Below, piece after piece: positions 7,903 to 16,702 of a DNA stretch of 64,000 bases. Every line of letters begins with the position of its first letter. The stretch's first letter is position 1. The notes under the pieces were generated by a model. The model saw only the letters and a program-made list of their open reading frames with translations, was not told where the DNA came from and searched no databases. Origin of the DNA: Methylomusa anaerophila (lineage in GTDB: Bacteria > Bacillota > Negativicutes > Sporomusales > Sporomusaceae); NCBI RefSeq assembly GCF_003966895.1, contig NZ_AP018449.1, positions 1,185,424-1,249,423 on the forward strand, given 5' to 3'. Made by a program: the position numbers and the translations under genes.

Positions 7903-9096
7903 CTATTCTTCACACGTTGCGTATAATATCGTTTCCATGCCATGCAGGGCATGACAACGCAAATAAAACTTATAATTTGAATTAAAACTTTGTATTAATA
8001 GCGGGATTTCCCACATATGCTCTATTTTATGATAGACACTCACAGCCAGATCCGGCGCATATTGCCTGATAATATTTTCCGCCCCCAAAAGCGCCTCATA
8101 TTCGGCTCCTTCAATATCCATTTTTATAAAAGTCGGCGCAAAATCCCTTAACACATCATCTAATGCCACACATTGAATAAACATATCTCCTGCTGGGGAA
8201 ATAGCACTGGAACTCTGAATTCCGGCTTTAAACCGCAATATTTCAGTTTCCTTCCACACTCCACAAGGAAACAATATCTCCTCATTGGCCACCCGTGAAC
8301 CGTTTAAATTTTCTCGCAGCTTTTTAAAATTATTGCTTTCCGGTTCAAACAATGCTACCTTATCCACTGATTTTTTACACTGTTTTAAGGCAAACACGGT
8401 ATCTCCGTCATAAGTGCCGCAATCAATAAAACGTGAATATCCTTTTGCAAAAGAAATATCATTAACAAAATATTGTTTTTCTTGGTCTGGCGGCGAGAAT
8501 AAATCCGGATTGGAATTTAAAATGGCATTAAGAAAATTATAATAAACTTCTCTGCTTTTCTCATCACATAAGGAATTAGCAACATTCAGTACTTTTTCTT
8601 GCGTATTTTTTAATATAATATCTGTATGAATATCTTTATGGTTGTTAAGGTTGTAGCTGCTAAAATTTTCCTTTGTAATATTTTCTGTAATTACTAAATT
8701 ATATATGTCGTGATAATAACAACTGTTTTTATAACCTAGTTTGAGAAGCCCTTCTTTTATGTCTTGTAATTCTTCATAACTGCATAAGAGGGCAATAATA
8801 ACAAAGGAATTACCTTTAAGATCAGCGTTAAGGTTATCAGCATCAGCTCTATGTACCGGCTTATTCAAATGACTCGTTAAGCTATCGGCACGCTTATCCA
8901 TAAATCCTTCAATTTCAATATTTAATTCTTTTAACAAATAGTATGTCATTGTTCCCGCATTTCCCGCGCCATAAATATACACTTTGGCCGAGGAAAGCTG
9001 ATTTGAAAAATTTTTTCTATTTTCGCTATTATAAGAACTAATAATATTTTTAATTTGTTGGCTAAAACTACTATAACTATTATTATAATTATTCAC
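7903..9096 (-). CDS. FkbM-family methyltransferase with N-terminal nucleotide-binding-like region
   Basis: The C-terminal half is an FkbM-type SAM methyltransferase: FIDCGTYDGDTVFAL (motif I) near residue 230 and FIKMDIEGAEYEALLGAE near 330, the family's most conserved segment. Such enzymes O-methylate sugars. The N-terminal part carries VYIYGAGNAGTMTYYLL (about 45-60), a Rossmann-like glycine motif seen in sugar-modifying proteins of this kind. The start is uncertain: an ATG at 9114 overlaps the upstream gene by 26 bases. The GTG used here has GAGGGAG six bases upstream and overlaps by only 8. It is probably co-transcribed with the GT4 gene. Confidence 0.82.
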   Translation of the reverse strand: MNNYNNSYSSFSQQIKNIISSYNSENRKNFSNQLSSAKVYIYGAGNAGTMTYYLLKELNIEIEGFMDKRADSLTSHLNKPVHRADADNLNADLKGNSFVIIALLCSYEELQDIKEGLLKLGYKNSCYYHDIYNLVITENITKENFSSYNLNNHKDIHTDIILKNTQEKVLNVANSLCDEKSREVYYNFLNAILNSNPDLFSPPDQEKQYFVNDISFAKGYSRFIDCGTYDGDTVFALKQCKKSVDKVALFEPESNNFKKLRENLNGSRVANEEILFPCGVWKETEILRFKAGIQSSSAISPAGDMFIQCVALDDVLRDFAPTFIKMDIEGAEYEALLGAENIIRQYAPDLAVSVYHKIEHMWEIPLLIQSFNSNYKFYLRCHALHGMETILYATCEE

Positions 9097-10414
9097 GCAT
9101 TTCTCCCTCTCCAATTATTTCTGCCCAAGTTTTCAGCATGGCATCGCCGGGATATTCTCTTTGATAATGAAAGACTGAAGATTTATTGCTTTGCTTTAAT
9201 AATGGACTTGTAGATAAAATTAGCTTTTTAATATTTTCAGTTTGATTAAAAATTTCGGCTTCCATACTTATTTTAAAAGATTGGCAATCCTTGCCCAAGC
9301 ACGATATAAACCATTCCGCCGGGGAGTTTCCCATATGTTTTCTAAAATTTAAAATTTGTTTTGGTTGCTGCATTGCTATTTCGCAATTTCTATAAAAAGA
9401 GTCCGACAGCTTTTTCAAGGTAAATTTGCTTAGAACGTGTTCTCTCGCATTTTTGCCGAGAAATCTTCGAAATTCCGGATTATTATATAATAAATTCATT
9501 GCCTGACCATATTCTTCTCTACCGGAAACTAAAATACCGGTTTTGCCATCTTGTACTATATACTTTTCTGTTAACTGATTTAAAACCACCGGCGGAACTT
9601 CAGCAGCCATAGCCTCAAGAATTGCGTTTTCGGTAGTACAGGTATGATAAGGCATTAAAGGATATCCAAACACATCAAATTGAGCGAGCACTGGCTTAAT
9701 ATCATTTACATAACCAATGTAAATGAAAGGATTTTTAATATTTTTTTCCCTGATCTGCCTATCAACCTGTTGTTTGGCAGGCGCATCGCCGGCCAGAATA
9801 AATTTGGCTGCCGGAATATTAACAGCGTCGCAAAAATCCACAAAATCCGGGTGAAGTTTGGAATATCCGACAAGACCTAAATAACCGATATTAAAGCCGC
9901 TATGTTGTTCACGGTCAATTTTAGGGAAATCGTCAAAACCGCCACAACCGTATACCAGGCCCGCTTTATCTTTTAATACATTTTTCGGTAGGTTGGCGAA
10001 TACTTCGGCTTCATACGAAGCTTCAGTCGTAAAAAGCACCCTTGTTGACGCCAGCAATAGATTAGGATTTAAAGCAGGTACGGTAAGATTTGAGATGTGG
10101 GACCAAATTATCAGCCGCATAGGCATCCGCGGCAAATCATGTAGAAATTTAGCAATTCTAGGATGATGCCACCAATGAACCACGATGATATCGATATCAC
10201 TTATTGCTAAACTGTTTTCCATCTCAAGATTATCCGGGCGTATTAAAATAGGAACACCTGCCGCTTTAGCTATTTCGACAAAATTATTTTTTACCGGCTC
10301 TTCCAGTAATACAATTTTATGAATTATTCGTCCATCACTACATGTTGCTAAACGGGATATTACATTGCCAACTCCGCCCCCCATATGGGGTGTTATATGA
10401 AGTATATTAAGCAT
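9089..10414 (-). CDS. Glycosyltransferase, GT4-like
   Basis: A 441-residue GT-B glycosyltransferase. The N-terminus MLNILHITPHMGGGVGNVISRL has the Gly-rich donor-domain loop of GT4 enzymes. The C-terminal part has the family pattern of a sugar-nucleotide binding site (FGYPLMPYHTCTTENAILEAMAAEVPPVVLN, with the Glu of the E-x7-E motif near residue 265). A helical tail of about 90 residues follows. Its neighbours suggest it adds a sugar, possibly the CDP-derived one, to a surface glycan or flagellin. Confidence 0.82.
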   Translation of the reverse strand: MLNILHITPHMGGGVGNVISRLATCSDGRIIHKIVLLEEPVKNNFVEIAKAAGVPILIRPDNLEMENSLAISDIDIIVVHWWHHPRIAKFLHDLPRMPMRLIIWSHISNLTVPALNPNLLLASTRVLFTTEASYEAEVFANLPKNVLKDKAGLVYGCGGFDDFPKIDREQHSGFNIGYLGLVGYSKLHPDFVDFCDAVNIPAAKFILAGDAPAKQQVDRQIREKNIKNPFIYIGYVNDIKPVLAQFDVFGYPLMPYHTCTTENAILEAMAAEVPPVVLNQLTEKYIVQDGKTGILVSGREEYGQAMNLLYNNPEFRRFLGKNAREHVLSKFTLKKLSDSFYRNCEIAMQQPKQILNFRKHMGNSPAEWFISCLGKDCQSFKISMEAEIFNQTENIKKLILSTSPLLKQSNKSSVFHYQREYPGDAMLKTWAEIIGEGEMRE

Positions 10415-10447
10415 ATCAACCTGTCCAATCCAAAATACTATGCAATA

Positions 10448-12142
10448 CTATGCTTTCTTGCCAATATTTAAAATATAGTCCTTGGCAGCGGCTTTTAAAT
10501 ATGCCTCCTCTGTATTGAACGAAATACTGTCAAGCATCTTTTTCATGTTTTTATCTATTGGATGCGGTTCCGCCACAATATCTTTGGCGCAACAGCCGTA
10601 ATACTGCAAACGGCGATTAAACTCATCAAGGGAAATGTGGTGAATTATGCTGCTATCGGTGGCTATATCAACACCCGTTATTCTAAATAATGTTCCAATA
10701 TCATAAGTATTTCTAAGCTTTAATAGCAGTTGGCCATCGCCTTCCAGAACCTGCAGTAATTGTTCTAAAAGCAGGTAAGGATGCCTGTAGGTATTGATTG
10801 GCTTACCCAACAGGATATAATCAAATTTTTCTTGACGAAAATATTCCGAAATATATTCTGTCCGGTCAACTGCCACTTGCCCGTCACAAATAGTTTTTAA
10901 GTCCAGCCAATATTTTGCCTCAGCAGAAAACGCCGATAATCTAACGTTAAAAATCCCTTTATCCCTAAGACTATTCTTGATTTCCAACAGAGGTGTTCCG
11001 CACGAAACATCAATACCTAAAATATTGGGGATTTTGCTTTCAAAAATTTTTTTGCCTGTAATATAAGACATCATGGTTGTTTCGTAATTGTTCACATCAT
11101 CCCAAGCATCAAGGCCGTAATACTTATTCTTAAACGTAATGCGCCCTTTTGCCAGCGATTGTTTATATTCCTCCGGATTTTTCATTATTGTGTGTCCGGC
11201 GTGCTGCACAAAAACATCCTTGCAAAGGATGGCTTTATAGCCCGCTCTACGTACCCTGAAAGTTAAATCGTCATCCGCAAAGTCATGAAAAAAACCATAA
11301 TCCTGTATGCCAACCATATCCAAACAAGCTTTGCTAAAAAGGGCCGTCGGTGGAATTAGCCGCAACCGTTCATGCCATTTTCTCGCATCGGAAATATTAA
11401 AGGCAGCGGCTTTTTTTTGCATATCATTAAAGTCGGTAAAATTTAAATTTACACTTTGCAAATTACTTACATTATCTGATACCGGGACTACCATCCCGAT
11501 ACGCTCGTCCGACATGGCACATTTAAGCATATTAACAAGCCAGTTTTTTGTGACATATATATCATTGCTGACTCCAACCACATAATTTCCGCTAGCAAGC
11601 TTCATACCTGAATTGGCGCCGTAAAATGCTCCTATGTTCTTGGTTACTCTCACGATTTTCTTATTCGGATGCGGAACCGATTTAAAATATTCAAATGTTG
11701 CATCGGCTGAACCATTGTCAACTAATATTAGTTCATAGTCAATGTTTGTTGTATATTTAAGGATGCACTCAATACAAGTTTTAGTATGTTTCTCGAGATT
11801 GTTGTATCCTAAAGCCACGATACTTACAAGTGGTGCATCACTATTACCCAGACTAAAGGCAACATTATTTCTGGCAGAATATATATTTTCGCCAGGCTGA
11901 GGCGCGGTTTGGTTATCCGTATTCGTTACTATAACCTCACAGGTATTTGGTCGCTCAGCAGCTCTGATCCTTGCCTTCATTAAAAATATTTCCACGTCAT
12001 TGTCATTTTTTACTATGCTTTGATATTCTTCTATTAACTTTTTTGCTTCTGCTAAATTGGCGTTATTTATAAGATCTTCTACTGTAATTTTTATTTGCTT
12101 TTTACATTGTTCAAATTCATCTGCCGCCTTAGTTTTTTCCAC
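10448..12142 (-). CDS. GT2-family glycosyltransferase with N-terminal helical repeat and methyltransferase-like tail
   Basis: A 564-residue protein starting at GTG after AGGGG. Residues 1-70 look helical and TPR-like. A GT2 domain covers about residues 105-330: VSIVALGYNNLEKHTKTC, then ELILVDNGSADAT, and a histidine motif in FVQHAGHT. Where GT2 enzymes usually carry a DxD, it has SNDIYV. The tail (about 370-520) contains FDYILLGKPINTYRHP and LEGDGQLLLKLRN, which resemble the second half of a class I methyltransferase without a clear SAM-binding motif. It belongs to the same operon as its neighbours. The acceptor is unknown. Confidence 0.8.
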   Translation of the reverse strand: MEKTKAADEFEQCKKQIKITVEDLINNANLAEAKKLIEEYQSIVKNDNDVEIFLMKARIRAAERPNTCEVIVTNTDNQTAPQPGENIYSARNNVAFSLGNSDAPLVSIVALGYNNLEKHTKTCIECILKYTTNIDYELILVDNGSADATFEYFKSVPHPNKKIVRVTKNIGAFYGANSGMKLASGNYVVGVSNDIYVTKNWLVNMLKCAMSDERIGMVVPVSDNVSNLQSVNLNFTDFNDMQKKAAAFNISDARKWHERLRLIPPTALFSKACLDMVGIQDYGFFHDFADDDLTFRVRRAGYKAILCKDVFVQHAGHTIMKNPEEYKQSLAKGRITFKNKYYGLDAWDDVNNYETTMMSYITGKKIFESKIPNILGIDVSCGTPLLEIKNSLRDKGIFNVRLSAFSAEAKYWLDLKTICDGQVAVDRTEYISEYFRQEKFDYILLGKPINTYRHPYLLLEQLLQVLEGDGQLLLKLRNTYDIGTLFRITGVDIATDSSIIHHISLDEFNRRLQYYGCCAKDIVAEPHPIDKNMKKMLDSISFNTEEAYLKAAAKDYILNIGKKA

Positions 12143-12184
12143 TATTCCCCTGCTTTCATGGTATGTATTTCCCTGCCGGACGCG

Positions 12185-14149
12185 TCACCCTGCATGCTGC
12201 TTGATCTCTGCCATTGCTTCCGTTTCATTGCCATAGAAATCTTTTAATGCTTTAAACTTGCCCTTGATTACCCCGTCGTTACATTGTTGATATGACCACT
12301 CTAAATATTCGAAAATATCATACATAACATATCCGCACTCCAATGCATGAGAAAAAAAGTTTGCGGCTGCTGCAAAATCTTTTAATTTATAGCAACAAAA
12401 ACCGGCTTTACAATAAATAGACTCGGACGGACCCGCTTCAGAAAACACCGCGTCAATCTTGTATAAATACATGTCAAGAGCATGGTGGAACAACTTCTTC
12501 CTGGCCAGAATATCACCAATTTGAACCGGAGCTTCAGCGAGCAAAAACCTTTTGCCCACATGTAAAAAAGCAATCAATTGATTTTCGTTACCTAGGTGGA
12601 TAAGATGGATAAAATCATTTGTCAGCTCCAAATAGGATGAAAAATCTTCTGCCGCTAACACGCAGCCTTCTTCCGGCGCGAAGAAGGCTGTAATAATTCT
12701 CTGAAACGCAGGCCGCAATTGCGGTCCCAACAAATCCACCCAGCTTGGGGACCCACCGAGAAGCAAGGATACAACCGCCAACAGTTCTGCGCCTTGATCA
12801 CCGGTCTCCCGAAAAAAAGCGGCGAAACCCTGAAAAGCCTGTTCAAACCGGCCATTCGTAAGCAAGAGTATACCGGCAGGTTCCCTGCGCCCAAACCGTT
12901 CAAACCTGATTTTGCAATAATAATCAAGCACTTTTTTCATTTTCAGTCTGGACAATTCCACAACCAAAAAGTCGACATCAGCTTCATCGTCCATATTGTA
13001 CAGCCTGTTCATAAGACAGACGACATCAGCGGCATTTTGGGTTCTTATCAGCAACATCAGTCCATTAAACGCTTCTTGATTATATCTGTCCTGCTGTAAT
13101 GTTTTTACATAGTAATCAAAAGCCGGGACATTTTCATTCATCATATCATAAAGCTTGGCGATGTTCAGATAAACCACGGAAACCAGTCCATAAAAATCGT
13201 TATTTAAATTAATATCGCCGTAACGCTCATTAGCCGCAATTGATTGAAAAAAGGATTCCAATGCTTGCCGGTAACGCCCGGTCTTCCTATAATATAAGGC
13301 TTGGTGCAGCAAAACTTCGGGATGGTGGGGAAACTTTTGTATTGCCTGATCCCGGATTGCTTCCATGGCTTCGTTACTATAGGTATTCAACCGCACCATG
13401 CTGGCTATCAGCGTCACATAAGGTTTATAGGCATACAGAGTATGAAACACCCCGCCGTGATCAATTGCTTTTTGGGCAAACTCTATCGCTTTTTCATACT
13501 GCCCTAATCGCCAATAGGCATCGCTCAAGTAGTAGTACGTCAGGTTCCGAACATTGCCGTTGTTTAAATCTTCTTCCAGCATGATTGTGTTGCGTTTTAT
13601 TTTTTCGGGTATTGCTTCTTTGGTATAACCAGTGTGACAGATGACGATAAACTGCTTAGCGTCTCCTATCGACCTGGTAGGCTTACCGTGTTTATAAATT
13701 TGTTCGTGAACCTTCCCTTGATAGCGAATCACCCGGGAATTGCGAAATATCCGCACAGTCGGGTTAGTGCTCTTTAGCGGGCCGTCAACACCTTCCGTAT
13801 TCTCCATCCGGCACACCACAGATTCAATCATCCGGTTACCGTGTATCTTGTCGATAAAAGGGCGAACGTTTTGTATTTTGCCAGGTAAAATATACTCATC
13901 AGCGTCCAGAAAAATAATCCAGTCCCCTTTAGCCTGCGTGAGCGCGTAATTTCGGGCAGCAGCGAAATCATTATTCCATTGGTACTGGAATACCTTTGCT
14001 CCCATTTGCCGGGCAATTTTGACGGTATCATCCGTCGAGCCGGTGTCGACAACAATCATCTCGGCGGCAATGTCTTTCACGCTTTGCAGACAGCGGCTGA
14101 TATTATCCGCCTCATTTTTGACAATTACACATGCTGAAATTTTGGCCAT
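12185..14149 (-). CDS. GT2-family glycosyltransferase fused to TPR repeats
   Basis: A 654-residue protein. Residues 1-230 form a GT2 domain: ISACVIVKNEADNISRCL, EMIVVDTGSTDDTV, and the metal-binding DADEY of IFLDADEYILP (about residue 92). This type is common in SunS-like and WaaE-like enzymes. From about residue 200 onward come helical repeats of TPR type (YYLSDAYWRLGQYEKAIEFAQKA, LLHQALYYRKTGRYRQALESF, YCKAGFCCYKLKDFAAAANFF), usual in enzymes glycosylating proteins such as flagellin or S-layer. The ATG follows AGGAG. It is the first gene of the long minus-strand cluster, so the promoter should lie in 14150-14320. Confidence 0.86.
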   Translation of the reverse strand: MAKISACVIVKNEADNISRCLQSVKDIAAEMIVVDTGSTDDTVKIARQMGAKVFQYQWNNDFAAARNYALTQAKGDWIIFLDADEYILPGKIQNVRPFIDKIHGNRMIESVVCRMENTEGVDGPLKSTNPTVRIFRNSRVIRYQGKVHEQIYKHGKPTRSIGDAKQFIVICHTGYTKEAIPEKIKRNTIMLEEDLNNGNVRNLTYYYLSDAYWRLGQYEKAIEFAQKAIDHGGVFHTLYAYKPYVTLIASMVRLNTYSNEAMEAIRDQAIQKFPHHPEVLLHQALYYRKTGRYRQALESFFQSIAANERYGDINLNNDFYGLVSVVYLNIAKLYDMMNENVPAFDYYVKTLQQDRYNQEAFNGLMLLIRTQNAADVVCLMNRLYNMDDEADVDFLVVELSRLKMKKVLDYYCKIRFERFGRREPAGILLLTNGRFEQAFQGFAAFFRETGDQGAELLAVVSLLLGGSPSWVDLLGPQLRPAFQRIITAFFAPEEGCVLAAEDFSSYLELTNDFIHLIHLGNENQLIAFLHVGKRFLLAEAPVQIGDILARKKLFHHALDMYLYKIDAVFSEAGPSESIYCKAGFCCYKLKDFAAAANFFSHALECGYVMYDIFEYLEWSYQQCNDGVIKGKFKALKDFYGNETEAMAEIKQHAG

Positions 14150-14252
14150 GTTTATACTCCTGTATTACTTCTAACAGTAAAAATTCGACTTTTCTTTGCT
14201 AAAAGTGTTATCGATCGACAATCTTTGAAAACCATTGGAAAATCGAAAATAA

Positions 14253-14266
14253 AAACCTCCGTACCA
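14253..14266 (+). repeat. Left copy of a 14-bp inverted repeat
   Basis: AAACCTCCGTACCA is the exact reverse complement of positions 16004-16017. The pair brackets the GNAT and TIM-barrel genes. A 12-mer AAAAGTGTTATC at about 14200 is also repeated in inverse orientation next to the right copy, although the order of the two blocks differs. Confidence 0.5.
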
Positions 14267-14267
14267 T

Positions 14268-14296
14268 GAGTATTTAAGCGTTACGTGTAGTATAAT
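14268..14296 (+). promoter_or_regulatory. Candidate promoter for the GNAT gene
   Basis: A perfect TATAAT lies at 14291-14296 with a weak -35 (GAGTAT) 17 bases upstream. It points to the plus-strand GNAT/isomerase pair. This is a motif match only. Confidence 0.3.
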
Positions 14297-14320
14297 CAAT
14301 TAAAGCAAGTCTGGTAAATA

Positions 14321-15124
14321 TTGCGAATCATTGATTTCGACCGATACGATTTCGGCGATCCGCGGGAGGAGTTTAACCGCATTGTATGGTGTGCGACGGC
14401 AAGTCCGTATTTCGCAACTGGATGGCGTACCGCCTCCTTCCTCGGCAAGTATGGAAAGGTGTTTAAGGTGTTTGACGACCAAGATTCAGGCAACCTGTGT
14501 TTTGGTGTTCAAAATGGCGGTAGTCGCCTTGCAACACTTGACAAGGAGCTTCGTTTTTATTTGGCGCGCTCCCGCTCAACTTATGCCCGTATGCCCGAAA
14601 TGCAAAAGCCGGTGTCTGACCTTGTTGTGGACGGTACAAAGACGCCGGAAGAGATAGCGGACGAGATATTAACTCGCATCGATACCCGCAATCACTACGA
14701 CGCTCCCATTGATGGAAGTCATATCAAAATCGCTACAGAATCAGATTTTCACTACATACTTGACATTGGCCCATTTCGTCGTACTGAGTCAATTCGTCAT
14801 GCAATTAAGCGCGATGAGTGCTATATCGCGGTTTATGATGGTGTTATAAAAGATTTTGCGATTATGAATTATACATTCTTTGATAACGGCTTTATAGAAC
14901 TGTTAATGGTAGCGGAGAAATATAGGCAACACGGTATTGGCTTGGCACTGCTGAACCATCTGTTTGCAGTGTGTAAGCCGGAAAAGCTCTTTACATCAAC
15001 CAACCAATCAAACAAGCCAATGCGAAAACTGCTTGGAAAATCTGGATTTACTTTCTGTGGTCAAATAGACGCTCTTGACGAAGGCGACCCAGAATTGTTC
15101 TTCGTAAAAAATAAGGCGGTGTAA
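14321..15124 (+). CDS. GNAT N-acetyltransferase fused to fossil kinase fragments
   Basis: The C-terminal part (about residues 130-267) is a GNAT acetyltransferase: IKIATESDFHYILDI opens the fold and EKYRQHGIGLALL holds the acetyl-CoA loop (R/QxxGxG). The first 130 residues do not belong to one domain. Residues 3-36 (IDFDRYDFGDPREEFNRIVW) read like the C-terminus of an aminoglycoside-phosphotransferase-type kinase. Residues 43-70 (KYGKVFKVFDDQDSGNLCFG) read like the N-terminus of the same family. Residues 72-120 (VVDGTKTPEEIADEIL) look like the end of a P-loop kinase. The frame opens with TTG and lacks a good ribosome site. The real GNAT start could be the Met near 14591 (MPEMQKPVS). The next gene starts one base after the stop. 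Confidence 0.7.
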   Translation: MRIIDFDRYDFGDPREEFNRIVWCATASPYFATGWRTASFLGKYGKVFKVFDDQDSGNLCFGVQNGGSRLATLDKELRFYLARSRSTYARMPEMQKPVSDLVVDGTKTPEEIADEILTRIDTRNHYDAPIDGSHIKIATESDFHYILDIGPFRRTESIRHAIKRDECYIAVYDGVIKDFAIMNYTFFDNGFIELLMVAEKYRQHGIGLALLNHLFAVCKPEKLFTSTNQSNKPMRKLLGKSGFTFCGQIDALDEGDPELFFVKNKAV

Positions 15125-15125
15125 T

Positions 15126-15917
15126 ATGGATTTCGGCTTACCAACGTTAATCGAAATGAAAAGCCTTGACGATTGTGCTGCACTATGTAAAGAGCTTAAT
15201 TTTCAGTTTATTGAGCTGAATATGAATCTGCCAGAGTATCAGGCGGATAAGATTGACGCCGACACATTCGCCCAAATCGCCGAGCGGTATGGGATTTATT
15301 ACACCATCCATCTTGATGAAAACCTGAACCCCTGCGATTTCAACGAAAAAGTGGCTTGTGCTTACACAGAAACGGTGTTGCAGGCGATAGAGCTTGCAAC
15401 ACAACTCCGAATTCCAGTTTTGAATATGCACCTGTCAAAAGGCGTGTATTTCACGTTGCCGGAGAAAAAGGTTTATCTGTTTGATGAATATTTGGACACC
15501 TACCTCGATAAACTGACCGCTTTCCGCGACCGGTGCGAGCAGGCAATCGGTGGAGCAGATATTAAGATTTGCGTTGAAAACGCAGACGGATACGATAAAG
15601 AATTCCTACGAAAAGGGCTTGCCCTCTTGCTTGAAAGCAAAACATTCGCATTAACCTTTGACATCGGACATAATGCAGGAATCGGCGGCGGTGACGAAGA
15701 AGTAATCATGAAATACAAAAATAAGCTTTGCCATATGCACATGCACGACGCGAAGGGCAAGAATAATCACCTACCTCTCGGTGCCGGTGAATTGGATCTG
15801 CCGAAATATTTCTATCTTGCGAAGAAGCAGAATTGCCGCGTGGTGCTTGAAACAAAGACTGCCGCAGGGCTGAAAGAATCAGTTGAGTGGATAAAAAGCA
15901 GAAAGCCAGTCACATAA
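15126..15917 (+). CDS. Sugar phosphate isomerase/epimerase family TIM-barrel protein
   Basis: A 263-residue TIM barrel of the AP-endonuclease-2/xylose-isomerase-like superfamily. Visible are the metal and active-site motifs: YTIHLDENLNPC near residue 58, NMHLSKGVYF near 100, ICVENADGYD near 148 (metal-binding Glu), LTFDIGHNAGIGG near 178, and HMHMHDAKGKNNHLPLGAGELD near 200. It probably isomerises or epimerises a sugar or related metabolite; the substrate is unknown. It starts one base after the GNAT stop, which suggests translational coupling. Its own stop lies inside the terminator hairpin. Confidence 0.82.
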   Translation: MDFGLPTLIEMKSLDDCAALCKELNFQFIELNMNLPEYQADKIDADTFAQIAERYGIYYTIHLDENLNPCDFNEKVACAYTETVLQAIELATQLRIPVLNMHLSKGVYFTLPEKKVYLFDEYLDTYLDKLTAFRDRCEQAIGGADIKICVENADGYDKEFLRKGLALLLESKTFALTFDIGHNAGIGGGDEEVIMKYKNKLCHMHMHDAKGKNNHLPLGAGELDLPKYFYLAKKQNCRVVLETKTAAGLKESVEWIKSRKPVT

Positions 15918-15929
15918 ACGTGACTGGCT
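15904..15929 (+). terminator. Terminator overlapping the isomerase stop codon
   Basis: AGCCAGTCAC pairs with GTGACTGGCT around a short loop that contains the TAA stop. A T-rich tail (CTACTTTTCTT) follows. It fits a rho-independent terminator for the two-gene plus-strand unit. Confidence 0.75.
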
Positions 15930-16003
15930 TCTACTTTTCTTGTTGCCCCGTACCGGTTTTACCCCCCCGGTTCAATAGTTGTACCTATGGGTGATAACAC
16001 TTT

Positions 16004-16017
16004 TGGTACGGAGGTTT
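16004..16017 (-). repeat. Right copy of a 14-bp inverted repeat
   Basis: TGGTACGGAGGTTT mirrors 14253-14266. It lies just left of the small paralogous gene pair and marks the right edge of the GNAT/isomerase segment. Confidence 0.5.
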
Positions 16018-16031
16018 CACATAACAGGTAA

Positions 16032-16292
16032 TTATACCGGCTTCCCCACCGAGGTAATTGCTTTTATATTAATAACGACAGTATCCACATCAAACGCGCA
16101 TAAAGTAAACCCACCGCCAGAAATAACAGTGACATTAGCCAGTGTAGCCAGTCCGGGGCGAACGTCAAAAAGTGTGCCGTTAAACAGCCAGCCGCCCAGA
16201 ACCCGTATATCCACCGTAGCGCCTTGCATGCATTCTAATTCCTGGATTAGTTTATGGCATTCCTGACGGCCATCGGTTTTTTTATCCGCCAC
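16032..16292 (-). CDS. Small beta-rich protein, paralogue of its upstream neighbour
   Basis: Not recognised. About 86 residues, starting at a GTG eight bases after AAGGAG (another GTG two codons earlier is possible). The segment IQELECMQGATVDIRVLGGWLFNG aligns by eye with ICELECEIGTSVILYTVDGFAYYG of the upstream gene. Both then run as short beta strands, an arrangement like small SH3/Lsm-type barrels. There is no signal peptide or membrane helix. The pair lies downstream of a CgeB-like glycosyltransferase. Spore-coat proteins have similar neighbours, but that is only a suggestion. Confidence 0.6.
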   Translation of the reverse strand: MADKKTDGRQECHKLIQELECMQGATVDIRVLGGWLFNGTLFDVRPGLATLANVTVISGGGFTLCAFDVDTVVINIKAITSVGKPV

Positions 16293-16311
16293 CTGCACCT
16301 CTCCTTTCCTC

Positions 16312-16638
16312 TCAGCCGTCGACCGGGCCGATAAAGGTAAAATCGAGTGGTATTTCGGTCAGTTCCGGAGTTTTGGCGGCTATAACACACAAATCTATCA
16401 ACGCAACTGATTCCCGAATGATCCCCGTGCCCTGAGGACAAAAGGTCTGGTCAGGCAGCCTTACGATAACATCGGTTTGGCCTTTTCCCGGTCCAAGCAC
16501 AACTGCTTTTTTGTCGAGGATTTTTTGCAGTTCTCCATAATAGGCAAACCCGTCAACCGTATACAAAATCACACTCGTACCGATTTCGCATTCTAATTCG
16601 CAAATCAGGTCATCATTGCCGATGCAGCCTAATCCCAT
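16312..16638 (-). CDS. Small beta-rich protein, paralogue of its downstream neighbour
   Basis: Not recognised. 108 residues, ATG after GGGAGG. It starts MGLGCIGNDDLICELECEIG and contains alternating hydrophobic strands, with GPGKGQTDVIVRLPDQTF in the middle and two further cysteines. The relation to the 86-residue neighbour is visible over about 25 residues at the N-terminal third. The two genes are 20 bases apart and likely co-transcribed with the glycosyltransferase upstream. Confidence 0.6.
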   Translation of the reverse strand: MGLGCIGNDDLICELECEIGTSVILYTVDGFAYYGELQKILDKKAVVLGPGKGQTDVIVRLPDQTFCPQGTGIIRESVALIDLCVIAAKTPELTEIPLDFTFIGPVDG

Positions 16639-16702
16639 CTTTTTACCTCCCGCTATAAGTTCGATAAACCTTATGCGTAAACCGGAGCCTTTAGAACCGG
16701 AC

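Noticed and set aside
12655..12927. Overlapping minus-strand frames inside the GT2-TPR gene
   Set aside because: They lie in another frame of a clearly coding gene and have no recognisable domain or ribosome site.
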